A DNA stretch of 24,229 nucleotides from CAZVAR01 sp964625225 (GTDB lineage: Bacteria > Pseudomonadota > Alphaproteobacteria > JAJUGE01), in contig CAZVAR010000044.1 in NCBI GenBank assembly GCA_964625225.1, positions 1-24,229 on the forward strand, read 5' to 3'. Positions 14,758 through 22,156 of this stretch are shown in pieces. Position 1 is the first letter of the stretch. Each line of letters opens with the position of its first letter. Under the pieces are notes generated by a model, which saw nothing but the letters and a program-made list of their open reading frames with translations, was not told where the DNA came from and ran no database searches. The translations under genes and the position numbers were made by a program.

Positions 14758-16689
14758 TCACAGGCCGAATTGGACCCGCATCCCGACATAGGCCGCGATC
14801 CCGGGGGTCGCGAAGCCGAAGACGTCTTCGTAGTCGGCGTCGAGCAGGTTCTCGATGCGTGCGTAAGCCTCGACATTGTCGGTGATCCGGTACGAGCCGG
14901 CGAGGTTCACCAGCAGATAATCGTCGAGGCGAACACGCTCGGGCGGCGCCGGGAACGGCGGGCGGAAATCGAGGTCGTCCTGCGCGCCATTGTAGCGGAC
15001 GCCGAAGTTCAGGTTCGCCCGGTCCTCCAGGAAGCGGTAGTTGACGTGCAGGCTGGCGCTGTGGGCCGGGCGTCGCACCTCGACGTCGCCGTTCGGCTCC
15101 CGCGCCCAAACGTAGGTGTAGGTGCCGGTCACCGCGAGCTCGGGCAGAAGCTGGGCCCGGCCGCTGATTTCGACGCCGCGCCGCTTGCTCGTTCCGGTCT
15201 GATTCACGGCCGTGTCGCCGAACCCGACGATCTCGTCCTCGAGGTCCTGCTCGAAATAGGTCACGTCGACCGCATGGCGTCCGCCCCCGAAGCGTTGTTC
15301 GACGCCGATGTCGAAACCCTCCGATCGTTCCGGCTTGAGATCCGGGTTGCCCCGGAAATTGGCGTCGAAGCCGAACAGCTCGAAGAAGGTCGGGTTCTTG
15401 ACGCCGGTGCCGTAGCTGCCGTGAAGGCGTGTGCCGGTCTCCCGATGCAGATAGGCTGCCGTGGCACGGTAGGTGGTCGCATCCTTGAAGATCTCGTTGT
15501 CGTCGTGCCGCAACGCAGCGGAGAGGAAGATCCGGTCGAAGAGGTCGAGCCGGTAGAGCCCGACCAGGGCATGGGTCGTGGTGTCGCGGTCCACGTCCTG
15601 GAAGCCGCGGAAGGTGAAGTCCTCCTCCTCGCGCTCCGCCAGGCCGGTGATGCTGTGCTGGGCGTCCGGCGTCGTGAACGTGACGTTGGTCTGATAGTCG
15701 TACTTGACCCGGCGGCCGGCGATGCGCGTATCCGGCTCGCCGTCGGTTCGGGTCTTGTTCTCGGTGTCGGTCAGGCCGATGCCGACGATATGCTCCCAAT
15801 TGCCGTCGAGCAGCGACAGCTTGGCCTGCACGCGTCCATAGAACTGGTCGATGTGCGACACCGAATCGGTGTCGACCGGGAGCGCCGGACCGGGGTCGCT
15901 CTCGACCCTGGCATCGACATGCCGCCCTGTCGCGGACAGCTCCAGATTGGGAAGAAGGTCGGCCGTGCCGGAGAACGACAGGGTCCGGTTCCGGTATCCG
16001 TCCCGCTCGTCGCCGTCGGGGTCGATGGAAATGCCGTCGGTATGAAACTGGCTGGCATTCAGGGCATAGCGATAGCCGTCTCCGGCGCCGGAGAGGCCGC
16101 CGCTGGCCTGAATGGTCCCGAACGAGCCGCCCTCGAGGCTGCCGCGCAGATTGTGGCCGCGGCGCCCGCGGCGGGTGATGATGTTGATGACGCCGCCGAT
16201 CGCGTCCGATCCGTAAAGGGCGCTCTGCGGGCCGCGCAGTACCTCGATGCGCTCGATGTCGGCGGTCGTCAGGTGGGCGAAGTCGAACTCCGCCCCTCCC
16301 GCCGGGTCGTTCGCCTCCACGCCGTCGATCATGACGAGGGTATGATTGGACTCGGCACCCCGCATGCGAACCTGCGTTACGGCACCCGACGGTCCGGCCT
16401 GGCTGACGGAGACGCCGGGCACATCGCGCAGCAGGTCGGCGACGAAACGCGTCTGCCGCCGCTCGATCTCCGCTCGATCGATGACGGTGATGGCGCTGCC
16501 GACCTGCTCCGCCGGAACCGGAGCGCGGCTGGCGGTCACGACGATCTCGGGCAGCAGGATCGGGGCCGTCGTCGCCAGATCCGCCTCTCCGAGCGAGGTC
16601 GGGGTCTGGGCCGGGGCGGTCGACGGTAATGCCGCCGCAGCGACAATCAGGGTGAGGGCTGCGGAACGGGACAGCGATACACGGCGCAT
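14758..16689 (-). CDS. btuB: TonB-dependent outer-membrane receptor, BtuB-like (cobalamin uptake)
   Basis: A 643-aa receptor. A signal peptide (1-27, ending APA) is followed by a TonB box near 46-54 (LPEIVVTAS). The plug domain (about 58-175) has LLRDVPGVSVSQAG, VRMRGAESNHTLVMIDGVE and IERIEVLRGPQSALYGSDAIGGVINIIT. A 22-strand-type barrel runs to the C-terminal VQFGL. The plug sequence and size (E. coli BtuB is 614 aa) are BtuB-like. The upstream cobalamin riboswitch strongly supports vitamin B12 or a related corrinoid as the substrate, though cobalamin riboswitches can also control other metal receptors. ATG 16687-16689 is preceded by AGAGGTG, which is held in a hairpin. Confidence 0.9.
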   Translation of the reverse strand: MRRVSLSRSAALTLIVAAAALPSTAPAQTPTSLGEADLATTAPILLPEIVVTASRAPVPAEQVGSAITVIDRAEIERRQTRFVADLLRDVPGVSVSQAGPSGAVTQVRMRGAESNHTLVMIDGVEANDPAGGAEFDFAHLTTADIERIEVLRGPQSALYGSDAIGGVINIITRRGRRGHNLRGSLEGGSFGTIQASGGLSGAGDGYRYALNASQFHTDGISIDPDGDERDGYRNRTLSFSGTADLLPNLELSATGRHVDARVESDPGPALPVDTDSVSHIDQFYGRVQAKLSLLDGNWEHIVGIGLTDTENKTRTDGEPDTRIAGRRVKYDYQTNVTFTTPDAQHSITGLAEREEEDFTFRGFQDVDRDTTTHALVGLYRLDLFDRIFLSAALRHDDNEIFKDATTYRATAAYLHRETGTRLHGSYGTGVKNPTFFELFGFDANFRGNPDLKPERSEGFDIGVEQRFGGGRHAVDVTYFEQDLEDEIVGFGDTAVNQTGTSKRRGVEISGRAQLLPELAVTGTYTYVWAREPNGDVEVRRPAHSASLHVNYRFLEDRANLNFGVRYNGAQDDLDFRPPFPAPPERVRLDDYLLVNLAGSYRITDNVEAYARIENLLDADYEDVFGFATPGIAAYVGMRVQFGL

Positions 16690-16691
16690 GA

Positions 16692-16738
16692 ATCACCTCT
16701 CGCGCAACACAGTTCGACTGCGTCGCACGTCGGGTGAT
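16692..16738 (-). promoter_or_regulatory. Hairpin that occludes the btuB ribosome-binding site (riboswitch expression platform)
   Basis: Read on the minus strand, CGTGCGACGCAGT (16717-16729) pairs with ACTGTGTTGCGCG (16701-16713): 13 bp with three G-U pairs and a CGA triloop. After a 3x3 internal loop, ATCACC (16733-16738) pairs with GGTGAT (16692-16697). GGTGAT is part of the Shine-Dalgarno stretch AGAGGTGATTC directly before the ATG. This would block translation when formed. Whether B12 binding stabilises it is inferred from how most cobalamin switches act. Confidence 0.6.
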
Positions 16739-16781
16739 CCCGCGCCTTTCGGAGCACCCCGTCCGGAAGGCGGCGACGCGT

Positions 16782-16938
16782 GCGGCGGCAGGTCTCCTGG
16801 CTCGCGGGTCATCGCTTGCGTCCGGCCTTCCCGGTTTCCCAGTGGCCTTCGTCGGACGCGCGCTCGCCGCTCACAGTTGCGGGGGCAGCCAGGGCTTCTA
16901 CCCTGTTCCCTCTGGTCCCTTGCGGGAACCGCCACGGC
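16782..16938 (-). ncRNA. Cobalamin (adenosylcobalamin-type) riboswitch aptamer
   Basis: On the minus strand the conserved elements come in order: GGTTCCCGCAAGGGA, then GGGAACAGGG, then CTGCCCCCGCAACTGTGAGC, then GGCCACTGGG, then ACCGGGAAGGCCGG, and finally the B12 box GCCAGGAGACCTGCC at 16787-16801. The closing stem P1 pairs GGCGG with CCGCC at the two ends. The aptamer ends about 92 nt before the btuB ATG. The presumed outcome is repression of btuB when cobalamin is plentiful. Boundaries are accurate to about 10 nt. A weak TTGCAT/TAAGTT pair just upstream could be its promoter. Confidence 0.93.
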
Positions 16939-17085
16939 CGGAAACTTAGCCGACGTCGTCGCCGATGCAAAGAGGGTACCGGGCTGCCGGCCGCCCCCCG
17001 GGGGCACGGCCGCGGCGCGCCGCGTGACGGTGCGGCGCCGGTCCTATAGGATTTCCCGAACGAACATGGGGAGGAGGACGCGGAC

Positions 17086-18654
17086 ATGGCCGAGTGTGCC
17101 GATGTTGCCGGTACGCCGGCCCCGGAGCGGGGTCGCGGGCCGCTCGCGATTCGCCTTCACCCGGCGGACAATGTCGTGGTGGCACGGGTGGAGCTGCGGT
17201 CGGGCGTGCGGCTGGAGGCGGAAGGGGTGACGGTGCGGGACCCGATTCCCGCCGGGCACAAGGTCGCGACCCGACCGATCGCGAGAGGCGAGCCGGTCCG
17301 CAAGTACGACCAGATCATCGGCTTCGCCAGCGAGGACATCGCACCGGGCGATCATGTCCATGTGCAGAACGTCGAGATGCATGTCTTCGCACGCGATTAC
17401 GCGTTCGGCGCCGATGCCCGGCCGACGGCTTTCGTCGCGGCGGCACGGCGGGCGACCTTTCAAGGCTATGTCCGTGCCGACGGGCGCGTCGGTACCCGCA
17501 ACTATATCGGTGTGCTGACCAGCGTGAACTGCTCGGCGTCGGTGGCGCGCTACATCGCCGAGGCCTTCCGCGGCGAGGCGCTGGCCGACTTTCCCGAGGT
17601 CGACGGCGTCGTGGCGCTGACGCATGCGACCGGCTGCGGCATGGCCGGCAGCGGGGAGGGGTACGAGAATCTGCAGCGCGTGCTCTGGGGGCACGCCCGG
17701 CATCCGAACTTCGCCGGCGTACTGCTGCTAGGCCTGGGCTGCGAGGTCAATCAGATCCCGTTCCTGCTGGACGCATACGGCATCGTGCCGGGCCCGCACT
17801 TCCGGACCATGACGATCCAGGAGACCGGCGGCACGCGCAGGACGGTGGAGCGCGGGGTCGCGATCGTGCGCGAGATGCTGGCGGAGGCGAACCGGGCGCG
17901 GCGCGAGACGGTCTCCGCCGAGCATCTCTGCCTCGCGCTGCAATGCGGCGGCTCGGACGGCTATTCCGGAATCACTGCCAATCCGGCGCTGGGCGCGGCC
18001 GCGGACCTGCTGGTGCGGCACGGCGGCACCGCAATTCTGAGCGAGACGCCGGAGATCTACGGCGCGGAGCACCTGCTGACCCGGCGTGCCGTGTCTGAGG
18101 CGGTCGGGCGCAAGCTGGTCGAGCGCATCCGGTGGTGGGAGGACTATTGCGCCCGCAATGGCGGCGAGATGAACAACAACCCGTCGCCCGGCAACAAGGC
18201 GGGCGGGCTGACGACGATCCTGGAGAAGTCGCTCGGCGCGGCGGCGAAGGGCGGCACCACCAATCTGACCGGCGTGTACCGCTATGGTGAGCCGATCGAC
18301 TCGCGCGGCTTCGTCTTCATGGACAGCCCGGGCTTCGACCCCTGCTCGATCACCGGACAGGTCGCGAGCGGCGCCAACCTGATCTGCTTCACCACCGGGC
18401 GGGGCTCGGTCTACGGAAACAAGCCTGTGCCTTCGCTCAAGCTCGCCACCAACACCGCCATGTACCGCCATATCGAGGAGGACATGGACATCAATTGCGG
18501 GCTGATCGCCGACGGCGAGGCCACGGTGCAGGAAATGGGCGAGGCGATCTTCCGCCGGCTGCTCGAGGTGGCTTCCGGCGACCGGACCAAGAGTGAGCGG
18601 CAAGGGTTCGGCGACGCCGAGTTCATTCCCTGGCAGGTGGGAGCGGTGATGTGA
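17086..18654 (+). CDS. UxaA-family dehydratase (altronate/galactarate dehydratase-like) with SAF domain
   Basis: A 522-aa protein. ATG 17086 follows GGGGAGGAGG. Residues about 18-97 form the SAF domain (LHPADNVVVARVELRSG). About 125-520 form the catalytic UxaA/GarD part: GRVGTRNYIGVLTSVNCSAS, ATGCGMAGSGEGYENL, LGLGCEVNQI, LALQCGGSDGYSGITANP, GEMNNNPSPGNKAGGLTTI and GFDPCSITGQVASGANLICF. Cys149, Cys184, Cys219 and Cys287 are candidate metal or structural residues. Family members remove water from aldonates or aldarates to give 2-keto-3-deoxy acids. Altronate, galactarate or another sugar acid cannot be told apart. Its stop overlaps the next gene, so they are co-expressed. A 14-nt palindrome at 17011-17024 lies upstream and may be an operator. 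Confidence 0.86.
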   Translation: MAECADVAGTPAPERGRGPLAIRLHPADNVVVARVELRSGVRLEAEGVTVRDPIPAGHKVATRPIARGEPVRKYDQIIGFASEDIAPGDHVHVQNVEMHVFARDYAFGADARPTAFVAAARRATFQGYVRADGRVGTRNYIGVLTSVNCSASVARYIAEAFRGEALADFPEVDGVVALTHATGCGMAGSGEGYENLQRVLWGHARHPNFAGVLLLGLGCEVNQIPFLLDAYGIVPGPHFRTMTIQETGGTRRTVERGVAIVREMLAEANRARRETVSAEHLCLALQCGGSDGYSGITANPALGAAADLLVRHGGTAILSETPEIYGAEHLLTRRAVSEAVGRKLVERIRWWEDYCARNGGEMNNNPSPGNKAGGLTTILEKSLGAAAKGGTTNLTGVYRYGEPIDSRGFVFMDSPGFDPCSITGQVASGANLICFTTGRGSVYGNKPVPSLKLATNTAMYRHIEEDMDINCGLIADGEATVQEMGEAIFRRLLEVASGDRTKSERQGFGDAEFIPWQVGAVM

Positions 18655-19832
18655 TGCAAGCGCACCTGAGCCCGGAGGCATGCCTTCCCTCCGATGGCGC
18701 CGCCGGCACGCTGGTCGGGCGGGCCTGGGTGCCGGGTGATCCGCCGGGGCCGAGCGTGGTCGCGGTGCGGGCGGATGGCGTGTACGATCTGACACGGTTC
18801 GTGCCGACGATGAGTGCGCTACTCGATGCGGAGAGCCCGGCCGAGGTGGCACGCGCCGTGGCGGCGCCGCGGATCGGAAGCATCGACGAGATCCTCGCCA
18901 ACAGCGCACACGACCGGCGCGACCCGGCGCTGCCCTGGCTGCTCGCGCCCTGCGACCTGCAGGTGGTCAAGGCGTGCGGTGTCACCTTCGTCACCAGCCT
19001 GCTGGAGCGGGTGATCGAGGAGCAGGCCCACGGTGACCCGGCCCGTGCGGCGGCGGTGCGCGCGGAGGTGGTGAAGGCGGTCGGCGGCGACCTCGCTGAC
19101 CTGGCGCCGGGCTCCGGGGCCGCCATGCGGTTGAAGCACCTGCTGATCGAGCGCGGTGCCTGGTCGCAATATCTCGAGGTCGGAATCGGGCCCGATGCGG
19201 AGGTGTTCACCAAGGCGCCGCCGATGGCGGCGGTCGGACTCGGGGCGGAGATCGGCATTCACCCCGCCTCGACCTGGAACAACCCCGAACCGGAAATCGT
19301 ATTGGCGGTCAGTTCCGGCGGCCATATCGTCGGCGCGACGTTGGGTAACGACGTCAATCTGCGCGATATCGAGGGGCGCAGCGCGCTCCTGCTCGGGCGG
19401 GCGAAGGACAATAACGGCTCCTGCGCGATCGGTCCGTTCGTTCGGCTGTTCGACGAGACCTTCCGGCTCGACGACGTGCGCCAGGCGGAGCTGTCGTTGA
19501 GCGTCGACGGTGCGGACGGGTTCGAGCTTTCCGGGACCAGCTCCATGGCGCGAATCAGCCGCGACGTGCTGGACTTGGTCGGGCAGGCGATGGGCACGCA
19601 CCATCAATATCCGGACGGGCTGATGCTGTTCACGGGGACCATGTTCGCGCCCACCCAAGACCGTGACCGGCCGGGGCACGGCTTCACGCATCATATCGGG
19701 GATCTGGTGCGCATCTCCTCGCCGATGCTCGGCACGCTCGTGAACCGGGTCAATCACTGCGACCGGATTGCCCCTTGGACGTTCGGGACGGGGGCCTTGA
19801 TGCGCAATCTGGCTGCCCGCGGATTGGTCTGA
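18654..19832 (+). CDS. Fumarylacetoacetate-hydrolase-family enzyme, probably a 2-keto-3-deoxy sugar-acid dehydratase
   Basis: A 392-aa protein. ATG 18654 shares a base with the upstream stop (TGATG); a GTG at 18651 is also possible. The C-terminal about 220 residues form the FAH domain: SQYLEVGIGPDAEVFTKAPP, NNPEPEIVLAVSS, GATLGNDVNLRDIEGRSALL, AKDNNGSCAIGPF and the end PWTFGTGALMRNLAARGL. Glu212, Glu214 and Asp233 are the predicted metal ligands. About 390 aa with an extra N-terminal domain is longer than simple FAH hydrolases and resembles the subfamily tied to pentonate breakdown, where a 2-keto-3-deoxy acid is dehydrated. The product of the upstream dehydratase would be a natural substrate. 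The exact sugar acid is unknown. Confidence 0.83.
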   Translation: MQAHLSPEACLPSDGAAGTLVGRAWVPGDPPGPSVVAVRADGVYDLTRFVPTMSALLDAESPAEVARAVAAPRIGSIDEILANSAHDRRDPALPWLLAPCDLQVVKACGVTFVTSLLERVIEEQAHGDPARAAAVRAEVVKAVGGDLADLAPGSGAAMRLKHLLIERGAWSQYLEVGIGPDAEVFTKAPPMAAVGLGAEIGIHPASTWNNPEPEIVLAVSSGGHIVGATLGNDVNLRDIEGRSALLLGRAKDNNGSCAIGPFVRLFDETFRLDDVRQAELSLSVDGADGFELSGTSSMARISRDVLDLVGQAMGTHHQYPDGLMLFTGTMFAPTQDRDRPGHGFTHHIGDLVRISSPMLGTLVNRVNHCDRIAPWTFGTGALMRNLAARGLV

Positions 19833-19849
19833 AGCGGGCGCAACCGCGC

Positions 19850-20662
19850 TCACAGCCACCGCTTGCGCCGGCGGAAGCTCTTCAGGTTGCGGAAGGAGCG
19901 GCGTTCGCCGCCGCCGAGATAGAATTCCTTCACGTCCTCATTGTCGGCAAGCTCGGCGCGGCTGCCGGCGAGCACGATCTTGCCGGACTCCATGATGTAG
20001 CCGTAGCTGGCGACCTTGAGCGCCATGTTCGCGTTCTGCTCGACCAGCAGCATGGTGATGCCGAGCTCGCGGTTGAGCGTGCGGATGATCTCGAACACCT
20101 CACCCACCAGCAGAGGCGACAGGCCCATCGACGGCTCGTCGAGCAGCATCAGCCTGGGACGGGCCATCAGTGCCCGGCCGATCGCCAGCATCTGCTGCTC
20201 GCCGCCGGAGAGATAGCCGGCCAGCCCGGTCCGCTCGCGCAGGCGCGGGAAGTAGCGGTAGACGAGGTCGATATCGGCCTCGATCTCGCGGTCGCGGCGG
20301 GTGTGGGCGCCGAGCCGCAGATTCTCGATCACCGTCATGTCGGCGACGATGCGGCGGCCCTCCATGACCTGGAACACGCCGCGGCGCACGATCTCGTCGG
20401 GCGAGAGATGCTTGACGCTCTCGCCCCCGACCAGGATATCGCCGCTGGTTACCTCGCCGTCCTCGGCACGGAGCAGGCCGGAGATCGCCTTGAGCGTCGT
20501 GGACTTGCCGGCGCCGTTGGGGCCGAGCAGCGTCACGACCGCCCCCTCCGGCACCGTGAGGCTGAGGCCGCGCAGAACCAGGATCACGTCGCTGTAGACC
20601 ACCTCGATATTGTTGACGGTGAGGAGGTCGGGAGCAGGCCGGGCGGCGGGCGCTACGGTCAT
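19850..20662 (-). CDS. livF: Branched-chain amino acid-type ABC transporter ATP-binding protein LivF
   Basis: A 270-aa ATPase counted from ATG 20662 (MTVAPAARPAPDLL); the frame extends to a TTG at 20692, whose GGAGG is too close to be ideal. Walker A GPNGAGKST at 47-55, signature LSGGEQQML, Walker B LMLLDEPSMGLSP and the H-loop region LLVEQNANMALKV are intact. It is somewhat longer than E. coli LivF (237 aa), with a basic C-terminal tail ending RRRKRWL. It is the last gene of the liv operon, 118 nt after the binding-protein gene across a strong hairpin. It has no good ribosome-binding site of its own at 20662, so translation may depend on reinitiation. Confidence 0.9.
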   Translation of the reverse strand: MTVAPAARPAPDLLTVNNIEVVYSDVILVLRGLSLTVPEGAVVTLLGPNGAGKSTTLKAISGLLRAEDGEVTSGDILVGGESVKHLSPDEIVRRGVFQVMEGRRIVADMTVIENLRLGAHTRRDREIEADIDLVYRYFPRLRERTGLAGYLSGGEQQMLAIGRALMARPRLMLLDEPSMGLSPLLVGEVFEIIRTLNRELGITMLLVEQNANMALKVASYGYIMESGKIVLAGSRAELADNEDVKEFYLGGGERRSFRNLKSFRRRKRWL

Positions 20663-20695
20663 CGGCAGTCGGCCATGATGGAACGGCCACAACCG

Positions 20696-20725
20696 CCTCC
20701 CTCCCCCGCATCCGGGGGAGGGAGG
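20696..20725 (-). repeat. REP-like intergenic hairpin between the binding protein and livF
   Basis: A 13-bp perfect stem (20696-20708 with 20713-20725) and a 4-nt loop. The arm is CCTCCCTCCCCCG on either strand. It is followed on the plus strand by a Pro/Gly/Arg-type GC tract to about 20758 (GCGCCGGCGGCGGGAGGG). This form resembles the dispersed palindromic intergenic repeats common in high-GC proteobacteria; only one copy is visible here. Confidence 0.55.
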
Positions 20726-20780
20726 GACACGCAGCGCCGGCGGCGGGAGGGCAGGGGCCTCATATTGCGAGACGGTCGGA

Positions 20781-22055
20781 TCACCAGCCCAGCCATTCCG
20801 GCCGGCGCGGCACTTCGATCGTCGCGATCTTCTCCATCCCCATGGTGCCCGCCTGCATCAGCTCGCTGATGCTGCCGGCTTCGGTCGGGCCGTTCACGTG
20901 GGAGCGGTAGAGCGACACGGTCGTGACGCCGCGGTGATCCTCCGGTGTGAAGGTCGCCGGTCCGCACACGCCCTCCACGCCCTCCGGCACCCAGTCCGTC
21001 TTCGCATACATCGCCTTCTTGATGTTCTCGCCGGTGACGCCGCCGTTCTTGTCGGCCCACTTCATCGCATCGGCCATGAAGAAGACGTGGCAGAGGCCGA
21101 GCATGTAGGGCAGCGCCTTGTATTCCTTCAGTTCGGGATCGGACATCCTGGCGACTTCGCGGACCGTGTCCATGCCCGGCACGTCGGCGCCCCAGGGCGG
21201 CGCGCCGAGCACCCAGACGATGTTGTCCGCCGCCTTCCCGGCGGCCTTCATCCCCGCCTCGTCGAGTCCCCAGATGTTGGCGAGGAACTGGACATCGACG
21301 CCGACCGTCTCGCAGGAGCGCAGCAGGGCCACGTTGGAACCGGTGGTGTTGGCGAGGAAGGCATAGTTGGCGCCGGACTCCTTGAGCGCCAGGCACTGCG
21401 CCTTGAAGTCGCCGCCGCCGAGCGCGTACTGGATCGGGTTCAGGACCTCGAACCCGAGCTCTTCGGCACGCGCCTCCCCGGCCGCCTTGGGCGCGTTCGG
21501 GTAGGGGTGGTTGTCGCCCATATGCACATATTTCGGCTTGCCGGACCTGCCCGATTTCTTCCAGTCCTCGGCCGCCCACTGCACCAGCGCCCGCACGCCG
21601 TCGGAGTAGGAGGGGGCGAAGAAGAAATTGTAGGGCGTGGGCTTCTGCGTCTTCGGCCCCTTGCCGGTCGGGTCGGTCAGATGGCCGGAGAACGACATCG
21701 AGATGTAGGGGATCTTGTCCTGGGAGACGAAGCCGACCATGGCCTCCGTGTCCGCCGTCCCGTAGCCCTGGATCGCGACCGCACCGCGTTGCTTCCAGGC
21801 CTTGTACTGGGCGACGGAACGTGGTGCCTGATAGGAGTAATCGAAGGTTTCGAAGGACAGAGCCTTACCGTTGATACCGCCGTTCTTCGCAATGTATTTG
21901 AGGGCGTCCTCCTTTCCGGGGCCGTTCCATTTGCCGGTGCTGGAGGTAGCGCCGGTGTAATCGACCAGGTTTCCGACAAAGATCTCCTCGGCTGCGGCGG
22001 CGCCGCCGAGCAGCAGGCTTGCCGCGCCGATCGCGGCCAGGAACGTGCGGTTCAT
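20781..22055 (-). CDS. ABC transporter substrate-binding protein (LivK-like)
   Basis: A 424-aa periplasmic protein. ATG 22053-22055 follows GGGAGGACAAG and starts a signal peptide (MNRTFLAAIGAASLLLGGAA, cleavage near AAA-E at 22/23). The frame upstream, to 22775, is a shadow of livM. The mature part begins EEIFVGNLVDYTGATSSTG, a type I periplasmic binding fold; blocks GYGTADTEAMVGFVSQDKIP and FAPSYSDGVRALVQW follow. This subtype (an NLVDYTGxTS-type start, GGINGK) occurs, as I recall, in Liv clusters that also hold an AMP-binding ligase. The ligand may therefore be an acid other than leucine/isoleucine/valine; that is inference. The gene lies between livM and livF in one operon. Confidence 0.9.
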   Translation of the reverse strand: MNRTFLAAIGAASLLLGGAAAAEEIFVGNLVDYTGATSSTGKWNGPGKEDALKYIAKNGGINGKALSFETFDYSYQAPRSVAQYKAWKQRGAVAIQGYGTADTEAMVGFVSQDKIPYISMSFSGHLTDPTGKGPKTQKPTPYNFFFAPSYSDGVRALVQWAAEDWKKSGRSGKPKYVHMGDNHPYPNAPKAAGEARAEELGFEVLNPIQYALGGGDFKAQCLALKESGANYAFLANTTGSNVALLRSCETVGVDVQFLANIWGLDEAGMKAAGKAADNIVWVLGAPPWGADVPGMDTVREVARMSDPELKEYKALPYMLGLCHVFFMADAMKWADKNGGVTGENIKKAMYAKTDWVPEGVEGVCGPATFTPEDHRGVTTVSLYRSHVNGPTEAGSISELMQAGTMGMEKIATIEVPRRPEWLGW

Positions 22056-22083
22056 CTTGTCCTCCCTTTCATTGTTTCTGCGG

Positions 22084-22131
22084 GCCTGCCCGGCCTGCTG
22101 CCCCGCGCCGGAGCCGCGCCGCCGGACAGGC
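22084..22131 (-). repeat. Inverted repeat between livM and the binding-protein gene
   Basis: GCCTGCCCGGC (22084-22094) pairs with GCCGGACAGGC (22121-22131); as minus-strand RNA this is an 11-bp stem with one U-G pair, closing a GC-rich 26-nt loop. It lies in the 100-bp gap just upstream of the binding-protein ribosome-binding site. There is no T-run, so it is more likely an mRNA stabiliser than a terminator. Confidence 0.4.
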
Positions 22132-22156
22132 TTTGCCATGGTCACGACGTCCTCGC

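Noticed and set aside
14770..16629. 619-codon plus-strand frame opposite the BtuB-like receptor
   Set aside because: Shadow of the receptor gene caused by high third-position GC; no recognisable motif.
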